Shown one piece after another: positions 27,219 through 36,257 of a DNA stretch of 64,000 nucleotides; the stretch's first letter is position 1; the number at the start of each line of letters is the position of its first letter. The DNA comes from Marinilactibacillus psychrotolerans (GTDB taxonomy: Bacteria > Bacillota > Bacilli > Lactobacillales > Carnobacteriaceae_A), in NCBI RefSeq assembly GCF_900101525.1, contig NZ_FMZD01000007.1, forward strand, positions 62,001-126,000, in the 5' to 3' direction. The translations under genes were made by a program, and so were the position numbers. The notes under the pieces are model-generated. The model was not told the origin of the DNA. It worked only from the letters and a program-made list of their open reading frames with translations, and made no database searches.

Positions 27219-27731
27219 ATGAATTTAAAAGATTTTGTTGCTGATGTTCCTGATTTTCCACAACCAGGTATCACTTTTCGAGATATCTCACCACTCATGG
27301 CTGATGGAAAGGCCTATGGAGAAGCAACTCAGCAGATTGTGAATTATGCTAAAGATAAAGAAGTAGATATGATTGTTGGACCTGAAGCGAGAGGGTTTAT
27401 TGTAGGGTGTCCAGTAGCTTTTGAATTGGGTATTGGATTTGCTCCTTGCCGTAAAAAAGGTAAACTACCTAGAGAAACGATTGAAGTTAGCTATGGTCTT
27501 GAATATGGTAGCGATGCCTTGCAGTTACACAAAGATTCTATTAAACCCGGACAAAAAGTATTAGTTTGTGATGATTTACTTGCTACCGGTGGAACAATAG
27601 CTGCTACGATTGAGTTGGTTGAAAAACTTGGCGGAGATGTAGTGGGAACAGCATTTTTTATTGAATTAAAAGATTTGAAGGGTAGAGATAAAATCAAAGG
27701 GTACGATATTTTTACTTTAATGGAATATTAA
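27219..27731 (+). CDS. apt: Adenine phosphoribosyltransferase
   Basis: The 170-residue cytosolic salvage enzyme converts adenine and PRPP to AMP. It has the PRPP motif [13 protein letters not shown] and the base-pocket region GPEARGF. The length is normal. It is co-transcribed with recJ, a conserved Firmicute pairing, and ends at a long terminator. Confidence 0.96.
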   Translation: MNLKDFVADVPDFPQPGITFRDISPLMADGKAYGEATQQIVNYAKDKEVDMIVGPEARGFIVGCPVAFELGIGFAPCRKKGKLPRETIEVSYGLEYGSDALQLHKDSIKPGQKVLVCDDLLATGGTIAATIELVEKLGGDVVGTAFFIELKDLKGRDKIKGYDIFTLMEY

Positions 27732-27740
27732 TCATTTTAA

Positions 27741-27806
27741 AAAAGTGTTGGGTCAGTCTTAACGGATTTATACAAATCCGTTAAGAAACTGATTCAACAC
27801 TTTTTG
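27741..27806 (+). terminator. Terminator of recJ-apt
   Basis: A long hairpin has arms 27741-27750 and 27795-27804 and a perfect inner helix TTAACGGATTT with AAATCCGTTAA, followed by T-rich sequence. Bases 27807-27960 hold no gene I can support. Confidence 0.85.
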
Positions 27807-27968
27807 TTAGGGTTTATGAAAATATATAGATAGTTAACCGTCTTGCGATCTAGTTTGAATAACGTCAATATATGTTTTACTAAAAAGAAAAATAAAGAGT
27901 TACTTGCTTGAATAGCAAATTGATTATGCGATTTTTTCATAAGAATAATATAAAACGTCCATTTTCAA

Positions 27969-28283
27969 CTAATTTATTTGTTGAAAATAAATTAAGAAGT
28001 TTAAAATAATTAAAGAAACTAGTATAAGTATAGGAATTAATTTTTGTTTATCTAACGAACGGATATCTTGTTTTTCTATTTTATAATTAGGGTTAGCTCG
28101 TTTGGTCTGATAATTACTATTCGTACTCATGAAGCTACCATTGGGTAGATTAAACAAGAACAAAATAAAATAGATGATACCAGCTATTAAACTTACGTGA
28201 GTATTCCAGACGAAGTGGGCAATGATTCCTAGAATAATCGGAACAAACATTAATAAGAGCAAATTGATATTTTTATGATTCAA
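27969..28283 (-). CDS. Small hypothetical membrane protein
   Basis: The 104-residue protein has three hydrophobic helices (about 7-22, 27-45 and 83-100) and a basic, tyrosine- and asparagine-rich loop between the second and third. I recognise no domain. The TTG start has AAAGGAG seven bases upstream. It lies 35 bp after the HxlR gene on the same strand and may share its transcript. A short inverted repeat (27961-27969 with 27980-27988) spans its stop codon. Confidence 0.6.
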   Translation of the reverse strand: MNHKNINLLLLMFVPIILGIIAHFVWNTHVSLIAGIIYFILFLFNLPNGSFMSTNSNYQTKRANPNYKIEKQDIRSLDKQKLIPILILVSLIILNFLIYFQQIN

Positions 28284-28318
28284 ATGAGTACTCCTTTTTT
28301 ATAGATTAATCCAACTGA

Positions 28319-28660
28319 TCAAATAGTGATTTTGGAATTGGTTCGTTCTTTATGCTTTAAACCCCATTCATGCATGGCATCTAAAATTGGTTGAAGCGTT
28401 TTTCCATATTTAGTTATCGAATACTCTACACGCGGAGGAACTTGTGCATATACTTTACGTATTATGATTTCTTGAGATTCTAATTCTCGTAATTGTTTGG
28501 TCAACATTTTTTGAGTAATTTTAGGTATGGCTTTTTTTAGTTCACTAAAACGCATAGGGCTCTCTGCTAAGAGGTTTAAAAGAATAATAGGTTTCCACTT
28601 ACCAACTAAAATATCAAGCGATTCGTTTACTTCGCAGAAATCCGGATTTAAGTTCGTCAT
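28319..28660 (-). CDS. HxlR-family transcriptional regulator
   Basis: The 113-residue winged-helix protein shows the HxlR hallmarks: ILVGKWKPIILLNLL in helix 1, MRFSELKKAIPKITQKMLTKQL as the HTH, and PRVEYSITKYG in the wing. There is a single N-terminal Cys (C9, in FCEVNESLDI), at the position where YodB- and HypR-type members sense thiol stress. It is divergent from the monooxygenase operon, with palindromes between them, and so probably controls that operon and itself. The inducer is unknown; quinone or disulfide stress is the analogy. Confidence 0.88.
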   Translation of the reverse strand: MTNLNPDFCEVNESLDILVGKWKPIILLNLLAESPMRFSELKKAIPKITQKMLTKQLRELESQEIIIRKVYAQVPPRVEYSITKYGKTLQPILDAMHEWGLKHKERTNSKITI

Positions 28661-28673
28661 ATGTTCACACGTC

Positions 28674-28698
28674 CTATAGTATATTTTGTATACTATAG
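28674..28698. promoter_or_regulatory. Palindrome 1 in the HxlR/monooxygenase intergenic region
   Basis: CTATAGTATA (28674-28683) and TATACTATAG (28689-28698) form a perfect 10-bp inverted repeat with a five-base spacer, 14 bp before the HxlR start codon. It resembles the TAGTA-containing operators described for YodB/CatR-type regulators. Confidence 0.65.
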
Positions 28699-28727
28699 CA
28701 CTAAAAAGTACCTACTTCAAATCAGGT

Positions 28728-28746
28728 TATACTTTTAGTATACTAT
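28728..28746. promoter_or_regulatory. Palindrome 2 in the HxlR/monooxygenase intergenic region
   Basis: TATACT-TTT-AGTATA (28728-28742) overlaps the perfect palindrome TAGTATACTA (28736-28745). It shares the AGTATA half-site with palindrome 1 and overlaps a likely -10 region (TATACT) for the plus-strand operon. Confidence 0.6.
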
Positions 28747-28774
28747 ACTTACATAAAATAAGGAGAGTGCTAAG

Positions 28775-29848
28775 ATGAACAATCCTAGAATCTTACCAAA
28801 AATCGATCAGTCAAAAGGAATGGAGTTCGGATTATATACACTAGGAGACCATTTACCGAACCCACATACTGGTAAAAGAATATCAGCTAAACAAAGAATT
28901 AATGAAATTATTGAAACTGCTGTATTAGCGGAAGAGGCAGGATTAGATGTTTTCCAAATAGGAGAATCGCATCAAGATTCCTTTATTTCACAAGCACATA
29001 TGATTCTTCTCTCAGCGATTGCTCAAGCTACAAATAAAATCAAATTATCGTCGGGCGCTACAATTATCAGCACTTCTGATCCAGTACGGGTATTTGAGGA
29101 TGCTGCCACGATTGATCTTTTGTCTAATGGGAGAATGGAAGTTGTAGCTGGTAGAGCTTCAAGAGTGGGGCTGTTTGATTTACTTGGTTATGATCTACAA
29201 GATTATGAAGCGTTATTTGAAGAAAAATTTGATTTATTTCTTAAAATTAATGAAAAAGAAGTTTTGAATTGGAAGGGAGAATTTCGGGCACCATTAAGAA
29301 ATGCTCAAGTTATTCCTAGACCTGACAACAAAGAAAAAGGGCTACCGATTTGGAGGGCAGTTGGAGGATCCTATGCTTCTGCACAAAAAGCTGGACGTAT
29401 TGGCGTTCCTATGTATCAAGCTCATCTTGGAGGGCCAGCATCTGAATTTAAAAAACCTATCGATTTATATAGGGAAACAGCAGCAAATTCTGGTTTTGAT
29501 ACAGATACTTTGCCTGTAGCAACAGCTGGTTTTTTCTATGCCAGTGATAATAAAATGGATGCCTTTAAAGAATATTATCCTCATGTAAATGAAGGAATGA
29601 AGATCACGAATGGTCAAGGATTTCCAAAGCAAGCTTTTGCCCATGGTCAAGATTATAGAAGTGTGATCAATGTAGGAGATCCAGAATTAATTATTGAAAA
29701 AATATTGTATCAGCATGAGTTATTTGGGAATCAACGTTATATTGCTCAATTAGATTTTGGTGGAGTTCCGATGGAAAGTATCAAAAAAAATATTGATATT
29801 ATCGGAGAAAAAATTCTTCCTGCTATAAAAAAATATACTAAAAAATAA
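28775..29848 (+). CDS. Luciferase-like (LLM class) flavin-dependent monooxygenase
   Basis: The 357-residue TIM-barrel protein of the bacterial luciferase family uses reduced FMN and oxygen. The pattern includes EEAGLDVFQIGESHQ, LSSGATIISTSDPVRVFEDAATID, and GRMEVVAGR. Such enzymes need a partner reductase, and an FMN reductase gene follows 14 bp downstream. The substrate is unknown. The operon lies behind HxlR-type palindromes. AAGGAGAG precedes the ATG. Confidence 0.88.
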   Translation: MNNPRILPKIDQSKGMEFGLYTLGDHLPNPHTGKRISAKQRINEIIETAVLAEEAGLDVFQIGESHQDSFISQAHMILLSAIAQATNKIKLSSGATIISTSDPVRVFEDAATIDLLSNGRMEVVAGRASRVGLFDLLGYDLQDYEALFEEKFDLFLKINEKEVLNWKGEFRAPLRNAQVIPRPDNKEKGLPIWRAVGGSYASAQKAGRIGVPMYQAHLGGPASEFKKPIDLYRETAANSGFDTDTLPVATAGFFYASDNKMDAFKEYYPHVNEGMKITNGQGFPKQAFAHGQDYRSVINVGDPELIIEKILYQHELFGNQRYIAQLDFGGVPMESIKKNIDIIGEKILPAIKKYTKK

Positions 29849-29862
29849 AGGAGAGTATCTTA

Positions 29863-30432
29863 GTGAACATAGTCGTAGTATCAGGATCAAATGTTGGAGA
29901 AAAAACGAGTATTGCTGCTAATAAGGTGATGAATGTATTAAAAGAAAAATATTCAGAAGATAACAGCGTTAACTTGCTTGATTTAAAAGAACTTACCTTG
30001 GAATTTAGCGATGGAAGAAATTATTTGGATTATACTGGAGATACAAAGTATGTTACGCAGACCTTAATGAATGCAGATATTATTTTTTTTGGTACACCAA
30101 TTTTCCAAGCTTCTATTCCAGCTTCACTTAAAAATCTTTTTGATCTTCTACCTCAAAAAGCATTTGAATATAAAACTTGCAGTATCGTGACAACTGCTGG
30201 GTCAAATAAACATTATCTTATTCCAGAGCAACAATTGAAACCTATACTGGGCTATATGAAAGCTAATATTGTGCCTAATTATGTATATATATTAGATACT
30301 GATTTTGATAATGGAGAGATCATTAATGATGATATTCATTTTCGAATAGACAAACTAGTTGAGGATACAATCGTTTTAGCTAAGGCCTATAAAGATATTT
30401 GGGCCCAACAAGAAGATTCGTACGGATTTTAA
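29863..30432 (+). CDS. NAD(P)H-dependent FMN reductase, partner of the LLM enzyme
   Basis: The 189-residue flavodoxin-like reductase has the phosphate loop GSNVGEKTS (9-17), FGTPIFQASIPASLKNLFD and the TTAGSNKHYL segment, which follow the SsuE/MsuE-type pattern. It would supply FMNH2 to the upstream monooxygenase as a two-component system. The GTG start has AAAGGAGAG before it. A strong bidirectional terminator follows. It is only distantly like the reductase at 1684. Confidence 0.85.
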   Translation: MNIVVVSGSNVGEKTSIAANKVMNVLKEKYSEDNSVNLLDLKELTLEFSDGRNYLDYTGDTKYVTQTLMNADIIFFGTPIFQASIPASLKNLFDLLPQKAFEYKTCSIVTTAGSNKHYLIPEQQLKPILGYMKANIVPNYVYILDTDFDNGEIINDDIHFRIDKLVEDTIVLAKAYKDIWAQQEDSYGF

Positions 30433-30440
30433 AATAAAAA

Positions 30441-30510
30441 AACCATGCAGTATGTTGATGTATTCAGATCATATTGATCCGAGCATTTACATACTGCATG
30501 GTTAATTTTT
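30441..30510. terminator. Bidirectional terminator between the monooxygenase operon and lexA
   Basis: A 15-bp perfect stem (30441-30455 with 30489-30503) has a 33-base loop. It is flanked by an A-run on the left and TTAATTTTT on the right, which serves both convergent transcripts. Confidence 0.8.
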
Positions 30511-31144
30511 AATAGATATGGCTTCTATATAGAGAAATAACTTTTCCTAAAATAGAGACATTTGGCAAAATAATTGGATTCATCGTATCATTTTCGGGCT
30601 GTAGACGAATATGACCTTTTTCTTTATAAAATCTTTTACAGGTTGCTTCTTCTTCATCTGTCATAGCAATCACTACATCACCATTTTGAGCAGACTCTTG
30701 TTTCTTAACGATCACTTGGTCTCCATCTAATATACCAGCATTAATCATACTATTGCCTCGGATAGTCAGCATGAATAAATTGCCTTTTTCAATTTCTAAA
30801 TCATTTGGGATAGGAAAATAATCAATTGCTTCTTCAACAGCTAGAATCGGTTCTCCAGCTGTAACAACACCTAGAAGTGGAATGTGGTTTTCGAATTCAT
30901 CAATCCCGATTTTAATCAATCCTTCTTTTGTAAACTCAATTGCTCGAGGTTTAGAAGGGTCTCTTAAAATAAACCCATTTTTTTCTAGCCTTGCTAAGTG
31001 ACCATGAACAGTTGAAGTAGAAGAAAGATCGGTAGCTGAACCAATTTCTCGAACAGTAGGTGGATATCCTCGTTTATTTACTTGTTCGTGTATATAACGC
31101 AATATTTCAATTTGCTTTTCACCTTTACGGCCTCTAGTTGTCAT
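30509..31144 (-). CDS. lexA: LexA, SOS repressor and autoprotease
   Basis: The 211-residue repressor has an N-terminal winged HTH (about 1-65, with [10 protein letters not shown] and [10 protein letters not shown]). The A96-G97 cleavage site is in VVTAGEP, and the S132/K170 catalytic dyad is 38 residues apart as in Bacillus. RecA filaments trigger self-cleavage. I chose the ATG at 31144, preceded by GAGGTG; an in-frame ATG at 31189 would add 15 residues without a ribosome site. Its own promoter carries an SOS box. Confidence 0.95.
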   Translation of the reverse strand: MTTRGRKGEKQIEILRYIHEQVNKRGYPPTVREIGSATDLSSTSTVHGHLARLEKNGFILRDPSKPRAIEFTKEGLIKIGIDEFENHIPLLGVVTAGEPILAVEEAIDYFPIPNDLEIEKGNLFMLTIRGNSMINAGILDGDQVIVKKQESAQNGDVVIAMTDEEEATCKRFYKEKGHIRLQPENDTMNPIILPNVSILGKVISLYRSHIY

Positions 31145-31253
31145 AAAGTGACACCTCGTCCTTTCAGAGTTTAGTAGGTATTCAGTCATGTATAAGTAAT
31201 ATAATATAAGTCATAATGATTGCTTAGCTTATAAGAATATAAACTATAAAAAA

Positions 31254-31293
31254 ATTATATCATAAACCGAACATTGAATCAAACGAATGTTCG
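31254..31293 (-). promoter_or_regulatory. lexA promoter and SOS box
   Basis: On the minus strand, TTGATT (31282-31277) and TATAAT (31259-31254) are 17 bp apart, with a TGA extension of the -10. The Gram-positive SOS box CGAACATTCGTTTG (31293-31280) fits CGAAC-N4-GTTYG and overlaps the -35, giving autoregulation. The same interval may also affect ynzC on the other strand. Confidence 0.85.
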
Positions 31294-31387
31294 AAATAGA
31301 AGTTTTTTTAAATGAAAGTGGAACTCATAAAAATTTAATACTATGCTGAAAATTCGCGAATGGTTATGATTCAATTTGAAATAATGG

Positions 31388-31393
31388 TATACT
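31388..31393 (+). promoter_or_regulatory. Probable extended -10 promoter of ynzC
   Basis: TATACT (31388-31393) with a TGG extension (31385-31387) lies 55 bp before the start; the -35 TTATGA (31364-31369) is weak. Confidence 0.45.
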
Positions 31394-31448
31394 TTGATAA
31401 TAAAGACTTTATACACCAGTCTTTTAGAAATTTTAAAGGAGAATAAGT

Positions 31449-31691
31449 ATGTTACCTAAAAAACAATTAGATCGCATAAATGAATTAGTTCGCAAAGATA
31501 GAACTGAGGGATTGACACCTGAAGAAAAAGCCGAACAAAAAGACCTTAGAGAAAAATATATCAAAGCGTTTCGTTCTGGAATGAGAAATCATATTGAAGG
31601 AATGAAAGTCGTAGACCCAGAGGGTAAGGATGTTACCCCGCATAAATTAAAGAAAATTCAGCAAGAAAAAGGTATTCATGATAGAAAATAG
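31449..31691 (+). CDS. ynzC: DUF896 family protein (YnzC)
   Basis: This 80-residue, highly charged helical protein starts with an [12 protein letters not shown] helix, then [21 protein letters not shown], and ends with [14 protein letters not shown], the DUF896 pattern. It matches YnzC of Bacillus, which lies in the lexA-yneA-yneB-ynzC-tkt order. Here yneA and yneB are missing between lexA and ynzC. No firm function is known. AAAGGAGA precedes the ATG. Confidence 0.88.
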   Translation: MLPKKQLDRINELVRKDRTEGLTPEEKAEQKDLREKYIKAFRSGMRNHIEGMKVVDPEGKDVTPHKLKKIQQEKGIHDRK

Positions 31692-31733
31692 GTATAGTCA
31701 GTAAATTCTACTTTATAAGTAATTTATCTTTTA

Positions 31734-31770
31734 TGAAAGCGTTGAAAAAAACTAGTTTAGATAGTACAAT
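31734..31770 (+). promoter_or_regulatory. tkt promoter with cre-like site
   Basis: TTGAAA (31742-31747) and TACAAT (31765-31770) are 17 bp apart. TGAAAGCGTTGAAA (31734-31747) fits the CcpA cre consensus TGWNANCGNTNWCA with one mismatch and overlaps the -35, a position that would give repression. Confidence 0.6.
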
Positions 31771-31815
31771 GATTAAGAGCGTTATCATTTTAGCAATAGG
31801 AAGGAATGAATATAT

Positions 31816-33813
31816 TTGTTTGATAAAATTGATCAAATGGCAGTAGATACAATCCGAACTTTAAGCATTGACGGAGTTCAAAAAGCAAACTCAGGTCACC
31901 CTGGATTACCGATGGGAGCTGCACCAATGGCTTACACCCTTTGGACGCGACATTTAAATGTTAATCCAAAAAATACTAAGTGGTTTGACCGTGACCGTTT
32001 CATCCTGTCAGCTGGACACGGATCTATGTTGCTTTATAGTCTTTTACATTTGTCGGGTTATGATGTTAAGATTGAAGATCTGAAAAACTTCCGTCAGTTA
32101 GAAAGCCGTACACCTGGGCACCCCGAAGTTCATGTAACAGATGGTGTAGAAGCTACTACTGGACCACTTGGACAAGGTGTTGCTAATGCTGTAGGTATGG
32201 CAATGGCCGAAGCACATCTTGCTTCAACTTATAATAAAGATAACTTTAATATTGTCGATCATTATACTTACGCTTTATGTGGTGATGGCGATTTGATGGA
32301 AGGTGTATCCCAAGAAGCGGCTTCACTAGCTGGACACTTGAAATTAGGAAAAATGATTATGTTGTATGATTCTAACGATATATCACTAGATGGCCCTACC
32401 TCTAAAGCATTTACTGAAGATGTAGGAAAACGCTTTGAAGCATACGGGTGGGAACATATTCTAGTCGAAGATGGAAATGATCTTGATGCAATAGATAAAG
32501 CCATTACGGCTGCTAAAGAAACAAAAGATAAACCAACGTTAATTGAAGTTAAGACTATTATCGGTTTTGGTGCTCCTAATGCAGGGACTCATACAGTTCA
32601 TGGAGCTCCACTTGGACCTGAAGGTGTAACAGCCGCTAAAGAAGCATATGGATGGGAAGGCGAAGATTTCTTCGTTCCTGATGAAGTTGCTGCAAGATTT
32701 AAAGAACAGATTGTTGATCAGGGAAGTAAAGCTGAAAAAGAATGGAATAAATTGGTTGAGGAATATAAAGAAACACACGCTGAGCTGGCTGAAAAATTCA
32801 GTTTAGCATTAAGTGGAGAACTTCCTGAGAATTGGGATGAATATTTACCGGTTTATTCTGAAGGAGATAAAGCAGCTGCTACTCGTGCAACAAGCGGGGA
32901 AGTACTAAATGCATTATCACAATCCATTCCTAATTTATGGGGCGGCTCAGCGGATCTATCAGGTTCTAATAACACGATGATGAAAGAACAATCTGATTTC
33001 CAGCCTGGTCACTATGAAGGAAGAAATATCTGGTATGGTGTTCGTGAATTTGCAATGGCTGCCGCTTTGAATGGTATATTACTCCATGGCGGAACAAAAT
33101 CTTATGTAGGAACGTTCTTTGTATTTAGTGATTATTTACGTCCAGCCGTCCGTTTAGCAGCATTATCTAAAATTCCAGCTATTTATGTACTGACTCATGA
33201 TTCAATTGCAGTTGGAGAAGATGGGCCTACTCACGAACCAGTAGAGCAAATCTCAAGTTTCAGAGGTATGCATAACCTTTCTTTAATTAGACCAGCCGAC
33301 GGGAATGAAGTTGCTGCAGCGTGGGAAATCGCGCTTAAATCAACTGATAGACCAACCATGTTAGTATTGACTCGTCAGAACTTACCAGTATTGACTAACT
33401 CAGCTAATATGGCTAGAGATAATGTGAAAAATGGTGCTTATGTAATTTCGCCATCTGAAGGGGAAACGCCAGAAGGTATTTTGATTGCTACTGGTTCAGA
33501 AGTTTCTCTTGCTATTTCAGCTCAAAAAGAACTGAAGGCTCAAGGAAAAGATGTTTCAGTAGTCTCTATGCCAAGCCAAGATCTGTTTGACTTGCAATCA
33601 GCTGAATATAAAGAAGCTGTTTTACCATCAAGCGTTACGAAACGTGTATCAATTGAAATGGGATCATCTTTCGGATGGGATCGTTACATTGGTGTTAAAG
33701 GCGCAAGTCTATCTATAGATAAGTTTGGGGCAAGTGGAAATGGTTCATCTGTAGTAGAAGAATATGGATTCACTACAGATAATGTAGTAAAAACTTATTT
33801 ATCTTTAAATTAA
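31816..33813 (+). CDS. tkt: Transketolase
   Basis: The 665-residue thiamine-diphosphate enzyme of the pentose phosphate pathway moves two-carbon ketol units. Visible features are [15 protein letters not shown], the ThDP motif [25 protein letters not shown], and the pyrimidine domain with FAMAAALNG and [11 protein letters not shown]. The length is normal. The TTG start follows AGGAAGGA. Codon use looks optimised, as expected for an abundant enzyme. Confidence 0.96.
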   Translation: MFDKIDQMAVDTIRTLSIDGVQKANSGHPGLPMGAAPMAYTLWTRHLNVNPKNTKWFDRDRFILSAGHGSMLLYSLLHLSGYDVKIEDLKNFRQLESRTPGHPEVHVTDGVEATTGPLGQGVANAVGMAMAEAHLASTYNKDNFNIVDHYTYALCGDGDLMEGVSQEAASLAGHLKLGKMIMLYDSNDISLDGPTSKAFTEDVGKRFEAYGWEHILVEDGNDLDAIDKAITAAKETKDKPTLIEVKTIIGFGAPNAGTHTVHGAPLGPEGVTAAKEAYGWEGEDFFVPDEVAARFKEQIVDQGSKAEKEWNKLVEEYKETHAELAEKFSLALSGELPENWDEYLPVYSEGDKAAATRATSGEVLNALSQSIPNLWGGSADLSGSNNTMMKEQSDFQPGHYEGRNIWYGVREFAMAAALNGILLHGGTKSYVGTFFVFSDYLRPAVRLAALSKIPAIYVLTHDSIAVGEDGPTHEPVEQISSFRGMHNLSLIRPADGNEVAAAWEIALKSTDRPTMLVLTRQNLPVLTNSANMARDNVKNGAYVISPSEGETPEGILIATGSEVSLAISAQKELKAQGKDVSVVSMPSQDLFDLQSAEYKEAVLPSSVTKRVSIEMGSSFGWDRYIGVKGASLSIDKFGASGNGSSVVEEYGFTTDNVVKTYLSLN

Positions 33814-33838
33814 TTTTTCGAAATAACTAAGGATTCTG

Positions 33839-33930
33839 GCAGTGAATACTATAGTCTATTATTTTGAATGGAGCACTCGTGTATTAATTGTCTTCATTCG
33901 CTTTAATAACTGTAAAATTCACTGCTTTTC
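33839..33930 (+). other. Inverted repeat downstream of tkt
   Basis: GCAGTGAAT (33839-33847) pairs with ATTCACTGC (33916-33924), with TTTTC after it and a 68-base interior containing a smaller GAATGGAG/CTTCATTC helix. It may be the tkt terminator. The rest of the 295-base gap to yneF holds nothing recognisable. Confidence 0.45.
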
Positions 33931-34108
33931 TCTATCTTTCTAAATTAAATATGCAAATACTGCACTTTAGGTTTATTTTTGTTTAAAAGTTGTGTAAAAT
34001 AGTCGAGTGAGTAATTAGAATTAGCGATATGTGCTTTCGTTTCAATTAAGAACGATATTTATATACATTGATTCTATATTAACAAGAAAATTGGGGAGGA
34101 GTGAAAAT

Positions 34109-34348
34109 ATGCCAACATGGGGCTGGATAATTTTAGTTATTGTAGCACTTATCGGAGGAGCAGTTGGAGGATTCTTCATTTCGAGAAAATACATGATGGA
34201 TTATTTCGAGAAAAATCCACCGATCGATGAGAATATGTTACGGATGATGATGCTGCAAATGGGACAAAAACCATCTGAACGAAAAATCAATCAAATGATG
34301 AGTCAAATGAAATCTCAACAAAAGAAAAAAAATAATACTAATAAGTAG
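34109..34348 (+). CDS. yneF: YneF family (UPF0154) small membrane protein
   Basis: The 79-residue protein has one N-terminal transmembrane helix (about 4-23, glycine-rich) followed by the conserved [18 protein letters not shown] and [19 protein letters not shown] segments of UPF0154. The cytoplasmic tail is basic. I chose ATG 34109 with GGGGAGGAG before it; a reading from 34031 would add 26 residues the family lacks. The function is unknown; synteny after tkt matches Bacillus. Confidence 0.9.
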   Translation: MPTWGWIILVIVALIGGAVGGFFISRKYMMDYFEKNPPIDENMLRMMMLQMGQKPSERKINQMMSQMKSQQKKKNNTNK

Positions 34349-34400
34349 TAGGTATAAATTTACTAACAAAAATATATAGTTGTTACTTTAAGGAATAATT

Positions 34401-34434
34401 AAGAAAACGGGCAGAGTTTGCCCGTTTTCTTTTA
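34401..34434 (+). terminator. Terminator of yneF
   Basis: The GAAAACGGGC stem (34403-34412 with 34420-34429) has T4 after it. Confidence 0.85.
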
Positions 34435-34438
34435 TAAT

Positions 34439-34459
34439 ATTATGACACCGTGTCATAAT
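34439..34459. promoter_or_regulatory. 21-bp palindromic operator before the ABC exporter operon
   Basis: ATTATGACAC-C-GTGTCATAAT is a perfect inverted repeat with a single central base. It overlaps a weak promoter (TTATGA 34441-34446, 17 bp, TATATT 34464-34469). The form suits a TetR- or MarR-type dimer; no such regulator gene is adjacent. Confidence 0.65.
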
Positions 34460-34505
34460 TGGTTATATTATTAGAAGGATAAAAAATAAAATAGGAGTTC
34501 AATAG

Positions 34506-36257
34506 ATGGATATATTTAAGCGATTAAGCTGGTTTTTCCTTAAAGAGAAAAAATCATATATGATAGGAATATTCTCGTTGGTTGTTGTTGCACTGCTGCA
34601 GCTAATTCCGCCAAGAATAATCGGGATAGTAGTAGATGAAATCGAAACGAATAGCATCACTTCTAAGTCTTTGTCTTTCTGGTTGGGTATTTTACTTATT
34701 TCAGCTTTACTTCAGTATATCTTTAGATATATATGGCGGATGAAAATTTGGGGAAATGCTGCAAAATTGGAACAAACAGTCAGAAAGCAACTATACAATC
34801 ATTTTACAAATATGGATAATCAGTTTTTTCAAAAATATCGTGCCGGAGACTTAATGGCTCACGCGACAAATGACTTGAGAGGATTAAGAATGGTCGCTGG
34901 AGGCGGGATTCTTACACTGGCTGATGCTATAAGTGTGGGATTGACTACTCTTTTAGCTATGATATTTGTAGTTGATTGGAGATTGACTTTAATTGCAGTT
35001 TTCCCTTTACCACTTTTGGCTATTACATCTAGAGTTTTGGGCCGAAAACTTCATATGAGGTTTAGAGATGCTCAAGCGTCCTTTTCTCAATTGAATGATA
35101 AAGTTCAAGAAAGTATTCAAGGAATTAAAGTTCTAAAAACATTTGGACAAGAGAAAGAAGATATTGAAGAATTCAAAGAACAGACAGCTAATGTCGTGGC
35201 AAAAAATAGACTAGTATATAAAATAGATTCATTATTTGATCCTGCTATTACTTTAATTATGGGTGTATCATACTTTTTGACCATTTTTATTGGTGGACTA
35301 TTAATAACTGAAAACGAGATTAGTATAGGAGATTTTGTTACGTTTATCAACTACATTGGTATGCTTGTATGGCCAATGTTTGCAATTGGTCGACTTTTCA
35401 ATATTATTGAAAGAGGATCAGCTAGTTATGATAGAATCGAAAATTTATTACGAGAAGAATCTTCAATTGTTGAAAGAAAAGGCTCAATTGAGGAGCCTGT
35501 AAAGGGCGATCTAAAGTTCGAAATTAAAACATTCTCTTATCCAGATGATGAAGTAATGACTTTACATGATATTCATTTCAGCCTAAGAGCAGGGCATACT
35601 TTGGGAATTGTAGGTAAAACCGGTGCGGGGAAAACCACTATTCTTAAATTACTTCTTAGAGAATATGACCGTTATAAAGGAAATATTCAATACGGCTCTC
35701 ATGATATAAGAGACTATACCTTAGATGCACTACTAAAACAGATTGGATATGTTCCTCAGGACAACTATTTATTCTCAACCACAATTAGAGATAATATTCG
35801 TTTTGCCGATCCAAGTTTATCCCAAGAAGAAGTAGAAGCAGCAGCTCGATTAGCTGATATTCATAATGATATTTTGAATCTGCCCGATGGTTACGATACA
35901 CAAGTTGGTGAACGAGGCGTATCGTTATCTGGAGGACAGAAACAAAGAATCTCAATTGCAAGATCAATCATTACGAATCCTGAGTTAATGATATTGGATG
36001 ACTCATTGTCAGCAGTAGATGCTAAAACGGAAGAAAGCATTCTTTCCGGATTGAAAGAAAAAAGACAAAAACAGACAACCATTATTGCAGCTCATCGAAT
36101 TAGTTCTGTAATGCATGCAGAAGAAATTATGGTAGTTGAAGATGGTACAATTGTAGAACGTGGAACGCATGAACAATTATTAAAATTTGGTGGATGGTAT
36201 AAAGATATGTATCGTCAGCAACAATTAGAGCAGAAATTGGAAGGAGAGGATGAATAA
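34506..36257 (+). CDS. ABC exporter half-transporter with degenerate catalytic site (YheI/LmrC-like)
   Basis: The 583-residue protein has six transmembrane helices (about 15-310) fused to an ATPase domain. Walker A GKTGAGKT is at 370-377, the signature LSGGQ at 474-478, and the H-loop is H530. Walker B ends MILDD, so the catalytic glutamate position (499) is Asp. This is the usual mark of the non-hydrolysing side of heterodimeric multidrug exporters such as LmrCD. Its partner overlaps its stop by one base. The substrate is unknown; drugs or lipids are likely. Confidence 0.88.
   Translation: MDIFKRLSWFFLKEKKSYMIGIFSLVVVALLQLIPPRIIGIVVDEIETNSITSKSLSFWLGILLISALLQYIFRYIWRMKIWGNAAKLEQTVRKQLYNHFTNMDNQFFQKYRAGDLMAHATNDLRGLRMVAGGGILTLADAISVGLTTLLAMIFVVDWRLTLIAVFPLPLLAITSRVLGRKLHMRFRDAQASFSQLNDKVQESIQGIKVLKTFGQEKEDIEEFKEQTANVVAKNRLVYKIDSLFDPAITLIMGVSYFLTIFIGGLLITENEISIGDFVTFINYIGMLVWPMFAIGRLFNIIERGSASYDRIENLLREESSIVERKGSIEEPVKGDLKFEIKTFSYPDDEVMTLHDIHFSLRAGHTLGIVGKTGAGKTTILKLLLREYDRYKGNIQYGSHDIRDYTLDALLKQIGYVPQDNYLFSTTIRDNIRFADPSLSQEEVEAAARLADIHNDILNLPDGYDTQVGERGVSLSGGQKQRISIARSIITNPELMILDDSLSAVDAKTEESILSGLKEKRQKQTTIIAAHRISSVMHAEEIMVVEDGTIVERGTHEQLLKFGGWYKDMYRQQQLEQKLEGEDE

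Noticed and set aside
34031-34108. Longer N-terminus for YneF
   Set aside because: The upstream residues are not in the family, and the strong ribosome site lies right before ATG 34109.
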